DNA from: Panopea generosa
Taxonomy: Eukaryota > Mollusca > Bivalvia > Adapedonta > Hiatellidae
DNA: 64,000 nucleotides
Direction of reading: 5' to 3'
NCBI GenBank assembly: GCA_029582155.1
Contig: CM055911.1
Span: 25,681,590-25,745,589 of the forward strand
A program made the position numbers and the translations under genes. Positions 22,976 through 36,819 of the stretch are shown here, one piece after another. The stretch's first letter is position 1, and every line of letters begins with the position of its first letter. Below the pieces are notes generated by a model. The model worked only from the letters and a program-made list of their open reading frames with translations, had not been told where the DNA came from and made no database searches.

Positions 22976-25025
22976 AAACAAAGGACGGGCAACTAATGTC
23001 AATATATTACCGATATTTGAATTCATTATCTAAACTTTTCATTAATTAAACCACATGAACAGCATTAGGTTCAAGTCTGATCAAAGCAAATATATACTAT
23101 TATGTTCACAATATCAAAACGACGTATATCCTTAACAAACATGCAACATTTTTGAGCGTATATAAGCCTATTTCATAATGCAAGAATCGTAGTAGGCCTA
23201 CGGTACGTTTCGTACCAAACGTTCTCAGACGCCAGTCTGTGCCAAAATGATTGTATACTGTTTGATAGACGATAGCAAACGGCATATATTTCAGTCAACC
23301 GGTTACATTTACCCTAATTTGTAAGCAATTTATAATATATTGTTAGTATTCTTATTATGTTGAATACATAGTCCGTACCACGTGGCTTTGAACTCCAATC
23401 TGTACCAAGCGGTTTTTGACTGCCCAATATAGAATATTGTCAAATAAATAGTCCGTACCAAGTGGCTTTGGACTCCAGTCTGTACCAAGCGGTTTTAGAC
23501 TGCCTAATATATAATATCAAACAATTTACATTCCCTATGAATACTGTCTTATTACTCTTAAAGTACTGTGACAACTAGCCAGTCTGCACTAAGTGGTCTT
23601 AAGACTCTATACCAATACTCTTTAAACTGCTTGATGAACGATAATCAGTGCTGTATAGAACAGAACAGAACATATTTTTATTCAATATAACTTTAACATA
23701 TACAGTTCGTCGTTATTTACACGAACAATACAATACATGCATGCAGCAATACGAGAGTAAACATCATAATGTTACATACATGGATATATTCTGAAGTAAA
23801 TAAATGTACATTTACAAATCAGTTGTTTGAACTTAAAGCATTAAATCAATTAAGACAATAAATTTATACAAACTTGGACAATGGTATAAATATAAAGGTA
23901 CGTACTGAATTCTTAATAATTCATAGAAAGGACATATTATCGCAAAATAATACTCATCTTCAACGTCATTAAGGTGACACAAAGTACATTTTATTTCGGT
24001 TCTATCTTGTTCTTTTTTTGTGTGTGTGTGTTTGTTTTTAATATATAAATAGACTGTATCAACTGTCATGGGACCCAATGTGTGGCAAGCAATTTTAGGC
24101 TGATCAATATATTATGCATTTCCGACAAATGATGCAACATTTGCACTAAAATGAATACAAATGTACAATTAGTTTTACATTATTATGCATACTATTATAC
24201 AATCTCTGTAACAAAACGATATGTATTCTCATTTAAAATAGACATATGCACTAACGACATACATGTTGTATAGCAGTATTAAGGCAAAAATCAGTCCGTA
24301 AACGGGCATATGGCTCAAGTCTTTAACAAGCGGGTTTAAACTGCCAAATATGGAATATCTACCAGCAAACATGCCCTGTTAAAATGCGACCTTTGCATTT
24401 ACATATATTATACCGTATTATTATTATTTTAAATATTCAATCAAATACACAGTTCGTACCAGACGACCTTAAGACTCAAGTCTGTTCCACAACTGATAAA
24501 GCACAATATTAAAACATTCCTGACAAAAAGGCTACACTAAACTAATTGAAACTGTATTATTAGTAATACATTACTCATACAAATACACAGTCCATTACAA
24601 ACGACATCCATTCCTGGCGAAAGTCAAAATTTGCACTTACATAAGACAATGTTCATGTATTGTTAGGATTACAGTACTTTGATAAATACACAGCCCACAC
24701 CAATCGGCTTTGGACTCCAGGCTGTACCAGTGATATCTGACTTTCAATATAAAATATCAAACAACATAACGGTTTATGTCGAAAAACCCAGATAGTCAAC
24801 ATTTGCAATTATATTATTCTTAATGTATAACATGTAGTAGAAATACAGTACAGGCAAACACATAATCTGTACCAAGTGGTATTGAATTCCGGTCTGTACC
24901 GAGCACTTTTCACTGTTTATAGTTAGATATCCAAACGATGAAAATTCCTGACGAACAGGTAACCTTTGCCCTCAGTTACTACATAACGTATTGTTATTGT
25001 TATTACAGTATATATACAGAAACAA

Positions 25026-25346
25026 AGTCTGTACCAAGCTACCTTAGTCTACATTCTGTACCAAGCTACCTTAGTCTACATTCTGTACCAAGCTACCTTA
25101 GTCTACATTCTGTACCAAGCTACCTTAGTCTACATTCTGTACCAAGCTACCTTAGTCTACATTCTGTACCAAGCTACCTTAGTCTACATTCTGTACCAAG
25201 CTACCTTAGTCTATATTCTGTACCAAGCTACCTTAGTCTACATTCTGTACCAAGCTACCTTAGTCTATATTCTGTACCAAGCTACCTTAGTCTACGGTCT
25301 GTACTTAGCTACCTTAGTCTACGATCTGTACCTAGCGACTTAACTG
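25026..25346. repeat. 27-bp minisatellite
   Basis: About 12 nearly identical copies of TCTGTACCAAGCTACCTTAG then TCTACAT. The unit is nine codons, so a long open frame (SVPSYLSLH repeated) appears on the plus strand. It is a young local amplification of the core of the surrounding satellite, not a gene. Confidence 0.95.
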
Positions 25347-25502
25347 TTCAAAAGCAATATCCAAACGAGTATACCTGACAAACAGTAAACAATTGCCTTC
25401 AATAATTACATAATGTGTTACCATTATAATTACAGTATATAGACACTATACGTAATCTGTATCGTGCTACACGTACTCCAGTCTGCATTGAGAGGTTTTA
25501 GG

Positions 25503-25649
<147 letters not shown>

Positions 25650-27699
25650 ATTCTCGACAAAACAACACTTGCACTAAAATAATATCATCAGTATTACAGT
25701 ACTGACGCATGTGCACTGTCCCACCGAAATAATCACAAGAGTAAAAACATTATTTGCGCTAATATAACATATATTTACTATTCGTATTATGTTCATTACT
25801 CAGACAAATACCCAGCTGTTCCCAGCAGCATTGAAATAAAGTTTGTGTCAAGCGGTTTTAGACTGATCGATATAAAATAACAAACGATGTACATTTCCTG
25901 TAAAAAGTCGATATTTGCACTTACATTATTCATATGATTTATTACTAATATTACATTACTTAAGATTATTTAGACAAATACACGGTCTGTTGACTACGAT
26001 TTATACTATTAGTATAATAGAGCTTAGACAATTACAAAGTCCGTATCAAGCTATCAAGGACCCAGTCTATACCAAGTGGTTTTAGTCTGTCCGAGCAACA
26101 TACATATTCTAATCCCATGAACAAAGCAACATCAGTACTAACACCATGTATACTTTATTATAAACTGAAAAAAAGACGCATGTAATAGAGCATTTTTATT
26201 CTATACAAAAAAATTAACATACACAATGTACACTTCAGCCAATTAAGCATGCGTTTTGTAATATAGTAACAGTATAAATATCAAGAGCACCACAAGCGGG
26301 GTGCAGACGCTCGTATGTTTTTCCAAATCTATTATGTAATTCAAAGTAAGTGAAGTAAACTTTTCAACTTGATGGTGATTAGTTTAAAAAATCAATACTA
26401 TTACTGAAAAAATAAAACAGATTTAAAAAAATCACCAAAAAAATAGAGATGTCGAAGAACAGCGTTAACTCGACTATTCTAGCCTTGTCGATAACAGAAC
26501 AGTATATTATAATGTACCATCAGAAAAACACATATATCTGTATGAATGAAACCATCTTTCATATTAGCAAAATAGTAGATACATGTATGTGCAAGTAGGA
26601 CTATTAGGGCAGAATAAACACTATGTCTATGTCTGGCTAAGGCTAGCTAGCCAGTTCTTAAGCTGAAACGTATTTAATTTAATTTTAAAATTTGGGTGTG
26701 GATGTGGGGGTGTATGTGCTGAAGTTTAATAAACAGGAATGTTTAGTTTAATGAAATATAAAAAAATTGGAGAGAGTGGATGTCTTGGGGTTAATAACAA
26801 AGTCGAAAAGGGACAGTGTATCTACTTCAATACAGAACAAAATTTTAAGAAAACAATTGGAGAAATTGGAGGGGTTGGCGGGTCTTTGGGTTGGCAACAA
26901 AGGGGCAGAATAGTATTAAAATTAAAACAAAACAAATTCATTATTCTATAATTAAACACTGACCTTACTTAAGTTTTATGTAACTTAAGCTCTGTGATAA
27001 TACAGTAGTATACTTATCTTAGAAAGTATCTGACTATCAGTTGTCTCATACTTAACCTTAGAGTTGGGGCTCTCATCGTAACATATCGCCGCTCGTCCAA
27101 GCAATGGTGGTTTATGTGCGGCTACGGACAGTGGTCAATCGGCTCAGGCCTACTTTTCTCCCGGCATTAGTGTCCGTCTCCTGAATTGGAGTTTGTCAAT
27201 CTTTCCTATCTATTGATCAAGGCGATGAACTTGTGGCAATTTAGGTTTATAACTTCACTTTTCTAATAACATAAGATATAGGACTGGCAAGGGAAGTAAC
27301 TCCTCTCGCATTCCTGCGCGTAACTGAAAGAGTAGTCCTGAAACATAGGTGTTGGGTACGGATATTTTCGGTCATTTAGAAGACTTTATTAAATGAATGA
27401 TATGTTGAACCCGATAGTAAAGATGCCGATCCATGTGTTTTAAACTGCGATGTCATTATTGGACAAGCAAAATACTATAAAATGTGAAAGTAAAATATTA
27501 CAGAGGTAAGTTTTTAATGATTAACGACAGATAAACAGGAAAAACGCTTATAGTATGAAAGAACAATGTGAACAGAGTCATAAGCAACTATAGACATGTA
27601 GTGTTGTACTCTTTTCAAAGCGTACAGACCTTATTTATTAAACCACATTTTTAGATCGGTGCATAAGTATTTTTCTCCCGGACGTTTGGTCAACTTTCA

Positions 27700-28550
27700 A
27701 AAAAGGAAATATTGAATCCTGTTGTGACCGTTATTGGTAAAATTATGATGTTTTATAGATAAAATGAGATATTTCATCTGTAAAACAATAATATACCAAT
27801 CAAGATATAAGGTTTGTGGCGATCTTTATTCTCAATTTGCATTTTTTTTTGGAAAAAACATATTGGGCTATATAATTTACTCCTAGTCAAATTAGTCCCG
27901 CCAAAATAATACATGTTATTTTTATTATTATTTTAAAGAATTGACATTCAATAAACTTTCTCATACATTTTTGACAGATGTATTGAAATAATATAGGGTA
28001 ATTAACAATGACATTATAATTTATATTGTTATAAAAGTTACATTTAAAAAAACATTATTCCACATAAATATTTCAAATTTCATAGATTGAACCGATTCTA
28101 TTAATCCTTTTGGGGTGTCGATGATTTGAAACTCTGTGTGTGGCTCACGACCTTGCTACAGACATGTAAAATCTTAGATCCCTTAATAAATCATTTATTT
28201 CGATAGTTATTTTAATGTTAGACGTGACCATTTTTTTGCAAAATTAAAATGTTGCATTGTGAAACTGAGACATTCCATTTGTAAAGCAGTACTATACTGC
28301 TATATTCTAATTTTTTCTTGTTTTGACATTTTTATACTAAATCAGTATTTTGAAAAAAATGAATTGTGCAAGTTATTTTATTATGATGCAAATTAATACT
28401 ATCAAGTAATGCTTGTTATTTTTGTTAAGTGACATACATGATGTTGTCCCAACTTTCTCAGATATTTTATCTATTCATAATTGTATTGAAATAATAAAGG
28501 GCAATTAGCATAATGTCATACTACAGTATGACAAACTAAAATTGTGTCTT
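27700..28550. repeat. old ~500-bp tandem duplication
   Basis: Two diverged halves share ATTTCATCTGTAAAACA-like, TGTATTGAAATAAT and GGGTAATTAACAATGACAT-like phrases at about 27775/28265 and 27980/28485. It leads into the decayed coding region that starts near 28679. Confidence 0.5.
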
Positions 28551-28678
28551 TCAGATATTTTTTAGACTGTAGTTATTGTTTATTCCTTCATAGAATAGTT
28601 ACATTTTATCAACAAATTTTGCAATTATGCAAAACTCACACAATTTTTCTTGTCACAAAATCAGAACATTCAAATGAG

Positions 28679-30240
28679 TACACCCGGAAAAAAATCAACA
28701 AGACGAAGAAATTGGATCATCTCCCTCGGATAGTTCAACAAATCATTTATTTAAGTCGTCCTCAGCGAGTTCTATTGGATCGTTTCACTTATCATTGTCA
28801 TCCTCCACATCAAACTGTATGAAAAGTGAAGAAGGTGAACTGACAAGTATTGGTACCAAATCAGGAAGTTTTATTCTTCGGTCGGGCACCACGGAGACAT
28901 ATTTGACCTCATGTGAATGGATGACCATTGGAGATAGTGATGAGTTCAGATATGTTCCTGATTTATCCAAGGACTTTTACACCATGAACACATTTGATGG
29001 TGAAATTCTACCATGCTGGCCACTCCCTGAAAGTTATTTTCATTTTGAATGTGGTTCAGAATGGTCACGTAAAAGCTTCTCTATCCAAGGCAGTTGGAAA
29101 CATCAGTTCTGAAGAAGGCGTATTAATGCCAAAATTTGCTCTGAAAATGCAGAAGGATTTAGAAATTCCAACTTGAAAACAAAAATCTTGGTATTTGTAT
29201 CATACTACTTGTTATTGTTACAAAGTTACTACTTGTTATTTTTATAAAGTTACAGTTTTTATTAGTTAGTTTTATTGTTATTTATCTATTGTTACATACT
29301 ACAGTCTCGTAGGTGTACCAAATATGATTCAGTCGAAAGGTAAGCTTATTTATGTGAATTGTCAGTATTAAAATGTCTATGTTACATTCTACAGGGCTAA
29401 AAGTCAAAAGTCAGGGAATTTCGAAAGTTTGTTATCTGTTAAACAAAAGTTTACCCGTTCAGTTATGTTGGATTTGTACGATGCACTGCATAGTTGCCTG
29501 GATTAAAAAAAAACATGATTTCTTAGAATGGCTTAACAACAAATGAGTTTGTAAAAAACGTCAATCCAGAGGCATTGCGGGCAAAGTTATAGAGTGACAG
29601 AATAAAAAGAAACAAGTTCACTGGGAAAAAGAAAAAAGCATTTTTAGAGAAAGACTTTGTCTTTCCAGCTGGGTCTGTAAGCTATCCGGAACCATCCAGT
29701 AGTAAGTCCACTGAAACAAAGGATGCTGTGGCTGAAAACATAATGTTGAAATCTAAAAATATACAGTTAATAAAACTTTCAGTGAGCTAATGACAAACGA
29801 AAAGAAAACAAAAGCTGAAACGACAAGCGGGGAGAATGACTAAAGGAAAAGCAATGATTGAAAGACTATCAACTGAACAGCAACTGTTGACGTGGGCCAG
29901 AAAGAACTCACTCAAGATACTTTAAAACAATTCAACAAGCATCTTGGCTCTTAAAGCAAGCAATTAGATTTTGAAAACAACACTGAAAACCACTATAAAG
30001 TTTTAGAGATTGAATCTAAACAGATGGAAACTAAACATCGATTTCTTGAGGAAAGAAACACAATTCTTCAGGACAAAGTTAATGATTTAGAACAAGATCT
30101 AGAAAACCTTAATAATCCTCTTTTAACTGGAAAAAAAGAGTTTCTTTATGGAAAATGAACAAAGGTTCCTTACAAAGGATTTGTCATCTCTTCAGTACCA
30201 GAGTTCAGTAACTGGTACAACATTGTATCTAGGGTGATCA
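28679..30240 (+). pseudogene. decayed coding region, unknown protein
   Basis: From 28679 a frame runs to a stop at 29112. It is Ser-rich first (SSASSIGSFHLSLSSSTSN), then less biased (ILRSGTTETYLTSCEWM, FDGEILPCWPLPESYFHF). After that, coding-like pieces continue in shifting frames with stops between: KASLSKAVGNISSEEGVL, VNPEALRAKL, KAFLEKDFVFPAGSVSYPEP, and a coiled-coil-like ETKHRFLEERNTILQDKVND. The codon choices look protein-like but the frame is broken several times. It could be an old multi-copy or transposon-borne gene; I do not recognise the family. The 28679-29112 part might still be an exon. Confidence 0.5.
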
Positions 30241-30332
30241 AATTGTCTATACATGTAAACTGCTTGATGATTATGCAAGTGGTGACCTGGACATTCTAGG
30301 TAATAAAATATGATAACATGATATGATCATGC

Positions 30333-30363
<31 letters not shown>

Positions 30364-30365
30364 AG

Positions 30366-30640
30366 TGTGTCTGACTATGAATCCAGGGATTGCGAGATCG
30401 AATCCCTGCCCGGCCACGATCTCCATGATGATTAATATACGAAAATGCGTCCCATTATTATTCGTCTCTCACCACTGATTTAAGTGACAAAGTTATCAGT
30501 TTCTTGCGGAGGATGTGCTCAGATACTGGTTAACCTTCCAGGATCCCAGAAAACAGTGGTTAGATTAACTGATCGTCTGTTACCTCTCGGTGGCCTAAAC
30601 TGACGCTAAATATTCAATCAATCATTTTGTATAATATCTT
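30366..30640 (+). mobile_element. tRNA-headed SINE
   Basis: It follows a (TA)n tract. The B-box-like GAGATCGAATCCCTGCCCGG comes first, then CTCTCACCACTGATT, CTTGCGGAGGATGTGCTC, AGATACTGGTTAACC and CAGTGGTTAGATTAACTG. The same body occurs at 60480-60715 and in part at 3066. Confidence 0.75.
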
Positions 30641-31284
30641 TATATTTATGTTTTCAGTTCAGTGACCAGGGGAAGAAATTATAGTCAGAGACTTTGTATG
30701 TGAATTTCATTGGGTTTTGAAGTGCAAAAAAGGGAATTAAAACATTGAAAATTATACAGGTGTACGTAATTGATTTTACCATTAGAAATAAGTGGGTCGG
30801 GTTATATTTAATTGTATTTATAGTCTTTGAAGAGTTTGTATGGCTATTTTGTTGTAAAAAATAGTTGCATACATATCAAATTCATTAAACGGAAAGGAAA
30901 CTGCAATGTTTTGGCTTGTTTCTTAGCATTAGTAGTAATGGAACGAAGAAAACTTTGAAAACGTAATTAAAAAGAGTTATTTACCTTCTGGCTTTAAAAT
31001 GGTGTCATTTCGTTAAATATTGATATATTTAGATGGGGTTTGTTTTGCATTCCTGGTAGTTTCTAGTATTCAGGGAATATAGAATTAGGGTCAAAAGATT
31101 AATAAATCAAAATGTCAGTCCTTTGTCTAATAACGTGAATAAATTGCAACAGTTCTGTTGTTCTCCGTAGCTGGAAGAGTTTTTTTACATAGTTTATATA
31201 TCTAATTCATGTAAGCACTACATTTAAAAATTTAAACCATAGTTCCCACGTATAACAAAAAAGTTTTCATAGCCATTCTTATGG

Positions 31285-31420
31285 AAATATGTTTAAACAA
31301 CGTAACAATTCGGTAAACGCAATGACCTCGAATGTATCACTTATATACCGAATGTATCGCACGAGTTGACTCGTGCTCTATACCCTTGACTGAACATTAC
31401 TTGTATTCATTTACTTTCAA
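31285..31420. repeat. dispersed repeat pair, copy 2
   Basis: Second copy of the 22690-22830 sequence, with an extra CGCACGAGTTGACTCGTGC segment that is itself palindromic. Confidence 0.7.
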
Positions 31421-32012
31421 CCATTAATAAAAACATAAAACCTGCACTCGTGGTAGAACGTTTTAATCGTTTTGCACGTGTTGTATATGAAACCCATAAA
31501 CAAGTACCTGTATCATGCGACGCATTACACAGTTATTGTACCTGTAGTCTGAAAGCATAAGCTGCATTAAACATTTCTCTGCTCTATTCATGCCAAAACT
31601 AAATGCAAAACAACGACTCGCTGCCATAAGCACGTTAGAAGTAAATGCACAAGGAGGTAATACTTGGTTTTGACACATTCTAGAACTGAAGATGTCCACC
31701 ATACCATTAAAGTATCGATTCATCAACACTGTTAAATGAGTTTAAAGGTCAAAAATAAGTCTGAATGTTGTCTCATATTGTATTATTAAAATTCAAATCA
31801 AAATATCTAAAATTACGACCAAACAATGAAATGATAAAATAACAGGATTTATTCCATGTATCGTGTATTGGTTTGGTCAGTATATATATATATTTATTGT
31901 CTTAGACAATATAGCTGCAATGAAGTAGTAAAGTATGTCTTTACTCTGTTGATATCATTGTTATATTACTAAGAAAGTTTACAGATGTGTTGTGGTTTAG
32001 ACAGCAAATGTT

Positions 32013-32343
32013 CAGTGGCATAGCTTCCTATAGGCACTGTAGGCACGTGCCTACTCTTTGTTTCTGAGAAATCGAAAAATTAAAAATGCAAAAAAATGAA
32101 ATAAAAGCATACCCCTATGCTACTTCATTTTCCCCTTGATTGAAGTGGACAAACCTTAAAACATTACATTAATTTGGTTATAAACATTGAATTCAAGGTT
32201 AATATTAAGTATAACCAAACCCCTAAAAATAAGAAATATACGTCAAAATACATCTACAACAGTCTAGCTGAAATTTGGTTTTGAAGGAGCCCCCAGATTC
32301 ACCTTAACTGTGCCTCACAGTTTTCAGCCAAGCTACGCCCCTG
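32013..32343. mobile_element. hAT-like non-autonomous element
   Basis: The ends are CAGTGGCATAGCTTCC and, in reverse, CAGGGGCGTAGCTTGGC. The flanks carry a perfect 5-bp direct repeat ATGTT (32008-32012 and 32344-32348). The 331-bp interior has no open frame. CAGGGGCGTAGC-type ends are common in hAT-like MITEs, but the usual target duplication there is 8 bp, so the superfamily is uncertain. Confidence 0.7.
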
Positions 32344-33099
32344 ATGTTGAATGGTCACGTGAGCCCAGTTAAAATGCACCATATCTATGCAATAATGTCT
32401 TGCTGAAGTACACAGTCTTTCACTTGTTGACATGTACAATGAGTTAACATATGGTCATGTGATTTATCTATCATCAATACTAAAAGAAGTTCTTACTTAC
32501 GTAAATATAGCTTGTGACGTCACCCTAATAAAAAACTGTCAGCTAAGCAAGGTATATCATTAAAATGATAGATCTGAAAATAGTTAACTCCTCGCCAATG
32601 ATATAACGTGTAAATCTCGATATTTATACTCATAAAAACAGGGATGGAAAGGTTGGCTGTCAAAACCATCAGATAACCGCTCTTAGACCTTACGTTAGAC
32701 TATCTTTGGAGACATAAGTGGATCCGCAGTTTTAACAGCTCATCAAACTAGATGCCGAAGAACCTCTTTTGAGTGACAGGCGACAGTATCTGTGCTTGGA
32801 CAACCCAATTTAACTGACCTAAAATATATATAAATACCCCAACACCACACCACTCATTTTTGTCTCATTAAAAAAAAAACATTATATGAATACTTATGAA
32901 CATATGTTAATTTTATAGTTTAGATAGATTTATAAATAAGGTTACCAACTTGAAACTGGGTCACGATTATACCGTCTCATTAAATCAAATATTTCACGGA
33001 TCAAATTTAAAGATTTATCCTCGAACCTGGGCTGGTTAACACTATAAATGGTTGTAAGTTGCGAAACCGAAATCAAAAAATAAATTCCATTTAACCGGT

Positions 33100-34795
33100 T
33101 TTCCGTGACATGTTAAAATACATGAAAAACAAAAACAACAACAACATTTACAGGTTGGAAAACCTAAAGAATACACAAAAGGAAGAAAACCTGCTTTTAA
33201 GTATGTGTAACCCCTTATTTGCGGGAAAATATATTGTATGTACCATTAGAAACTCGTTGGCAATTCGTTTTTCACAATAAATAACACGTTCAATAATATT
33301 CCTAATGAAAATGTGTGTAATAAAAACATTGTAAACTTTTTTGAACGTTATTCATTCTAAAAGGCTTAAACGCTAAATGAACTTTCAAAACGTGAATGTG
33401 TTGTTATTGACTTCATTTTAAAGAAGCCCCTAAATATAACTCACAAAACTGAGATCAGCGTTAAACAATTTGACAGTGGTAACCTTTAGCTTTTTTATTA
33501 CACTGATGACGATGCACATGGTCAGTGAAGCGCTTACTTGTGACGTTTCCATGCGTTTGTTGTGACAAGTGGGGACCATTAAGATATCGTTTTGTTAATT
33601 GGCAGCTTCTTTATAGTGTTAACGTGACAGTGATAGCGTGGACTAGAGAGAGAATATTGGTAAATACAAAACATATCTACTATATAATTGTATTAGTCAA
33701 TATAAAAATGTAACAAACATCTAATATATGTTTAATAATAAAATCAATATAAAGATATAAAATATCTAATATATATGTAATATAAAAAGAGACAAACTTT
33801 GTTGAAATACCGAGTTTACGGACATTTTAGTGTATATTTATTTTGAGAAAAAAAAAGACAAAACACGTTACCTTTTTAAATTATTTAGACTTTAAATCAT
33901 AAAAGAATGAATAAAATGGGAAAAAATGTCAAACGTATCTGAATGCTATTAATGGAATTTTGGCCAAACACTTATGTACAAATCGTATTCCAAATAACAA
34001 ATCGTATGCTAAATAGGTATTAATTTTCCATAATTAATATTGATAGTATTGAATAGTTGAAGTATGTTAGAAATTTATAACAAAACGGTATATTATTTTC
34101 TGATATTCAAAATGTATTCAGATTAGTTTTATATAATTACTTAATGTCAAGGAGAAATAATGTGTTTACTTGTGTACGCCTTCACCTTCAAGATTTCATT
34201 TCATTAGACATTGGTGTCAGACAAGGTGTTATTATATGACCAATGTAATTATTTAAGTTTTATTAATGGATTAACAGTAACTTTTATGTTGTTTTATTTT
34301 AAAATTAAATATTTATTAAACGTATACGTTTGTATAAAAATATTTTGCACGTATTATATAAATTGTAATGAGTGTATAACTGTGTATAACTGTGTATTAC
34401 TGAGTATTACTGTGTACCTTAACATAAACTTATCGCGTTGTTAAATGTTAATGTACCATTTAAGGAACTACATTCGATAATTAATGTCCACTTAGTGTCA
34501 TTTATTGTAGTCAACTACATGCACCTCAAATAATCAAGGTACAGTGTAAATAATGTAAAAGGATCAACAAAAGTTATAGAAATTTAAAACATCTATAAAT
34601 AGAATAATCAGAGAAAGCGATAGTTATGACACCAATCCATAGAAAAATCATGAAAAATCAATTATAAGGAAATGGCATAGTTGGTGAAAGGCACCCATTG
34701 CAAATTACCGAAGCTACGTTGCCGGAAAATGCACTCTGTTCTACCTGGTAATCATCATATAACCTTGACATCGAGAATGAAATATATGCATTAAA
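33100..34795. other. AT-rich stretch without recognisable genes
   Basis: I see no coding-like frame, RNA gene or long repeat. A short run of ACTGTGTATA-like 10-11-bp units occurs at 34375-34425. Confidence 0.5.
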
Positions 34796-34799
34796 TGTT

Positions 34800-34965
34800 C
34801 AGTCAAACCTGTATAAGTGGTCACCTCTATTAAGCATTCGCTTGTCATAAGCAGCCGCTTAATTCCATGTTTTCAGAGCAAATTTACCTGTATTAAGCAA
34901 CAACCTGTCTTAATAGGTTAATTTTGCTTCTTCCCATGACTGACTGCTTAAGACAGGTTTGACTG
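34800..34965 (-). mobile_element. pogo/Tigger-like MITE, copy B
   Basis: CAGTCAAACCTGTATAAG on the left and CTTAAGACAGGTTTGACTG then TA on the right. It has the same family ends and inner phrases as copy A, inverted. Confidence 0.8.
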
Positions 34966-35889
34966 TATATCTGTGTGTCAATTATAAGTCTAATTATGCC
35001 GTCTTAAAAACATCGATAATGAAAACAAAATCAACGCACATGTAAGAGAGGAGAACATGGGGCGATTTATGTTTCATTTCAATTACATGTACTTTAAAAA
35101 AGTATAATTTAACACCACTGCATTAAATATCTACATACAACGTACAAACCGGGACACGCTAAAAATCTGAAAACGACCAACTCGGATTCGCGTGTACCGA
35201 TGACCTAATTTAACATATAAGATAGAAATAATGACACTTGAACACCGATGCGCATCTTACTATGAACCTAATACATCATTGTCGCCTAAAAGGTAGTTAA
35301 TCATCAAACAAGTAATCTCCGCGTTGTTCCCTGTACCAATTAAACAACACAAAACAAGAGTCAGACTCTGATTTTTTTTTAAATTTCAACAACCAAATGG
35401 CGATACATTTACGACTCTAAGTTTGGAATTTTAACTTTTCCACTTGGTTAAATGGCAATATTACATCTATCAGCTTGGAAACAAGGTTAATCATACACTA
35501 TTGTCATTCATAGAGATGTGAAACTTACATTTTACTGTGTGTCAACCTCTGCGCTACCAAAATATGATGAGAAAAGTAGGGATCATGTGTCATATAAGGG
35601 ATTTTTTTTGTTCATTGTGTACACTGTTGACAAAGTGAAAGTAGACTTCCGAAATCATGTATTCATACTCCAATTTCCAAGCAACATTTTTTTTTCAATT
35701 AAAACATGGTAATGGTTTCATAACGTTCAAAAACCATCAATAATGCCATTCAAATAAAAAAATGAGCATTAAAATAAGGAAAATGTAGTTTTAAAGAAGA
35801 ACAAACAAGGATTATTTATAACCGCCATTATTACCCCGCGGAAGCGCATCCAGTTTCATATCGTGGTAATATGCCTTTATGTTACCGGT

Positions 35890-36010
35890 TTGCCTACTGC
35901 CGGGGCGGGGCTACCTTATATACATCGTCTCGTTCTACGAGGTAAATTGATGTGACTACAGAAGAGTGGGGGAGCGAGTCTGGAAGCACCCGTTTAACCA
36001 ATCAGATTAA
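35890..36010. promoter_or_regulatory. possible promoter-like cluster
   Basis: GGGGCGGGGC (an Sp1-like GC box) is followed 5 bp later by TTATATAC, with AACCAATCAG about 80 bp further on, in the middle of AT-rich gene-poor DNA. No coding exon follows. The AACCAATCAG part also occurs in dispersed repeats, so this could be part of a transposon. Confidence 0.25.
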
Positions 36011-36782
36011 GTTGCCAATGGCTGTTTGCAAATCTTGATAATCTCTGATGATTTTAGAAAAGCAAGCGTTGACATTGATCAAGACTTGGTTAACTGTTTC
36101 GTAATACACAAAATCTGTAAAATAGTCTTGATCATCTGCGACGAATGTGATTTTTTTTATCTTGAGATGTTTTATGAAACCTGCCTTGCTAATGATCGTT
36201 CCAGTAGCTAAGATTATGTTTAATTAAACAGTTTTGGTTAGCACAATCAATGCAGTAAGTGACTTACTTTTGATTAATTTAAAGACAAATATTCAATGAA
36301 TAGGTTAAGTAGACTTCAATAACGTGACACCTGAATAAACTGCTGAAAGTGTTTTAACAAGCAAATGCCATCGATAGAAATACAGTATAACAAATCAATC
36401 ATTTTCGGTAACACGTGAACAGCTAAAACAAATCGCAAGTATTCAAGGTTTGGTCAAAAGCATTCGGTTTCAAAACAGACAAGTCAATATACAACATTGT
36501 TTCGTCTTATATTTACATTTTCCAAACACGAAGCATTTCAAATGCCATCTGCACTTATATTTAAAAACTAAATATGTGTGTTTTTCAGTCAGCGTTGGCC
36601 TATTGAAGAATATTTGATCGAATTTCTTCCTGAAATTATGTTTACGTAATGCGCACGTGAAAAAACGTGGATTCGGTGTTAACTGATCAATGATCTTAAT
36701 TTTTAAACGTATGTAGTGTATACTTTATGCGCTATAAATTGATTGTAGGATTTGTAATAAAACACATTTTTAATAGTATTTC

Positions 36783-36819
36783 GGTGTGGGTGGGTGGGTG
36801 GGTGGGGGTGAGGGGGGGT
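36783..36819 (+). repeat. G-rich (GGTG)n tract
   Basis: Five or more G-runs of three or more within 37 bp (GGGTGGGTGGGTGGGTGGGG), enough to form a G-quadruplex. Confidence 0.7.

Noticed and set aside
24938-25378. 146-codon plus-strand frame with SVPSYLSLH repeats
   Set aside because: It is produced by a 27-bp satellite unit with no stop codon; there are no flanking exons or selected codon use.
28544-28822. 92-codon frame upstream of the decayed coding region
   Set aside because: It overlaps the better frame from 28679 and its composition looks random.
31463-31729. 88-codon minus-strand frame with several Cys and Met
   Set aside because: Acceptor- and donor-like sites exist, but no adjoining exon or recognisable motif was found; kept out for lack of support.
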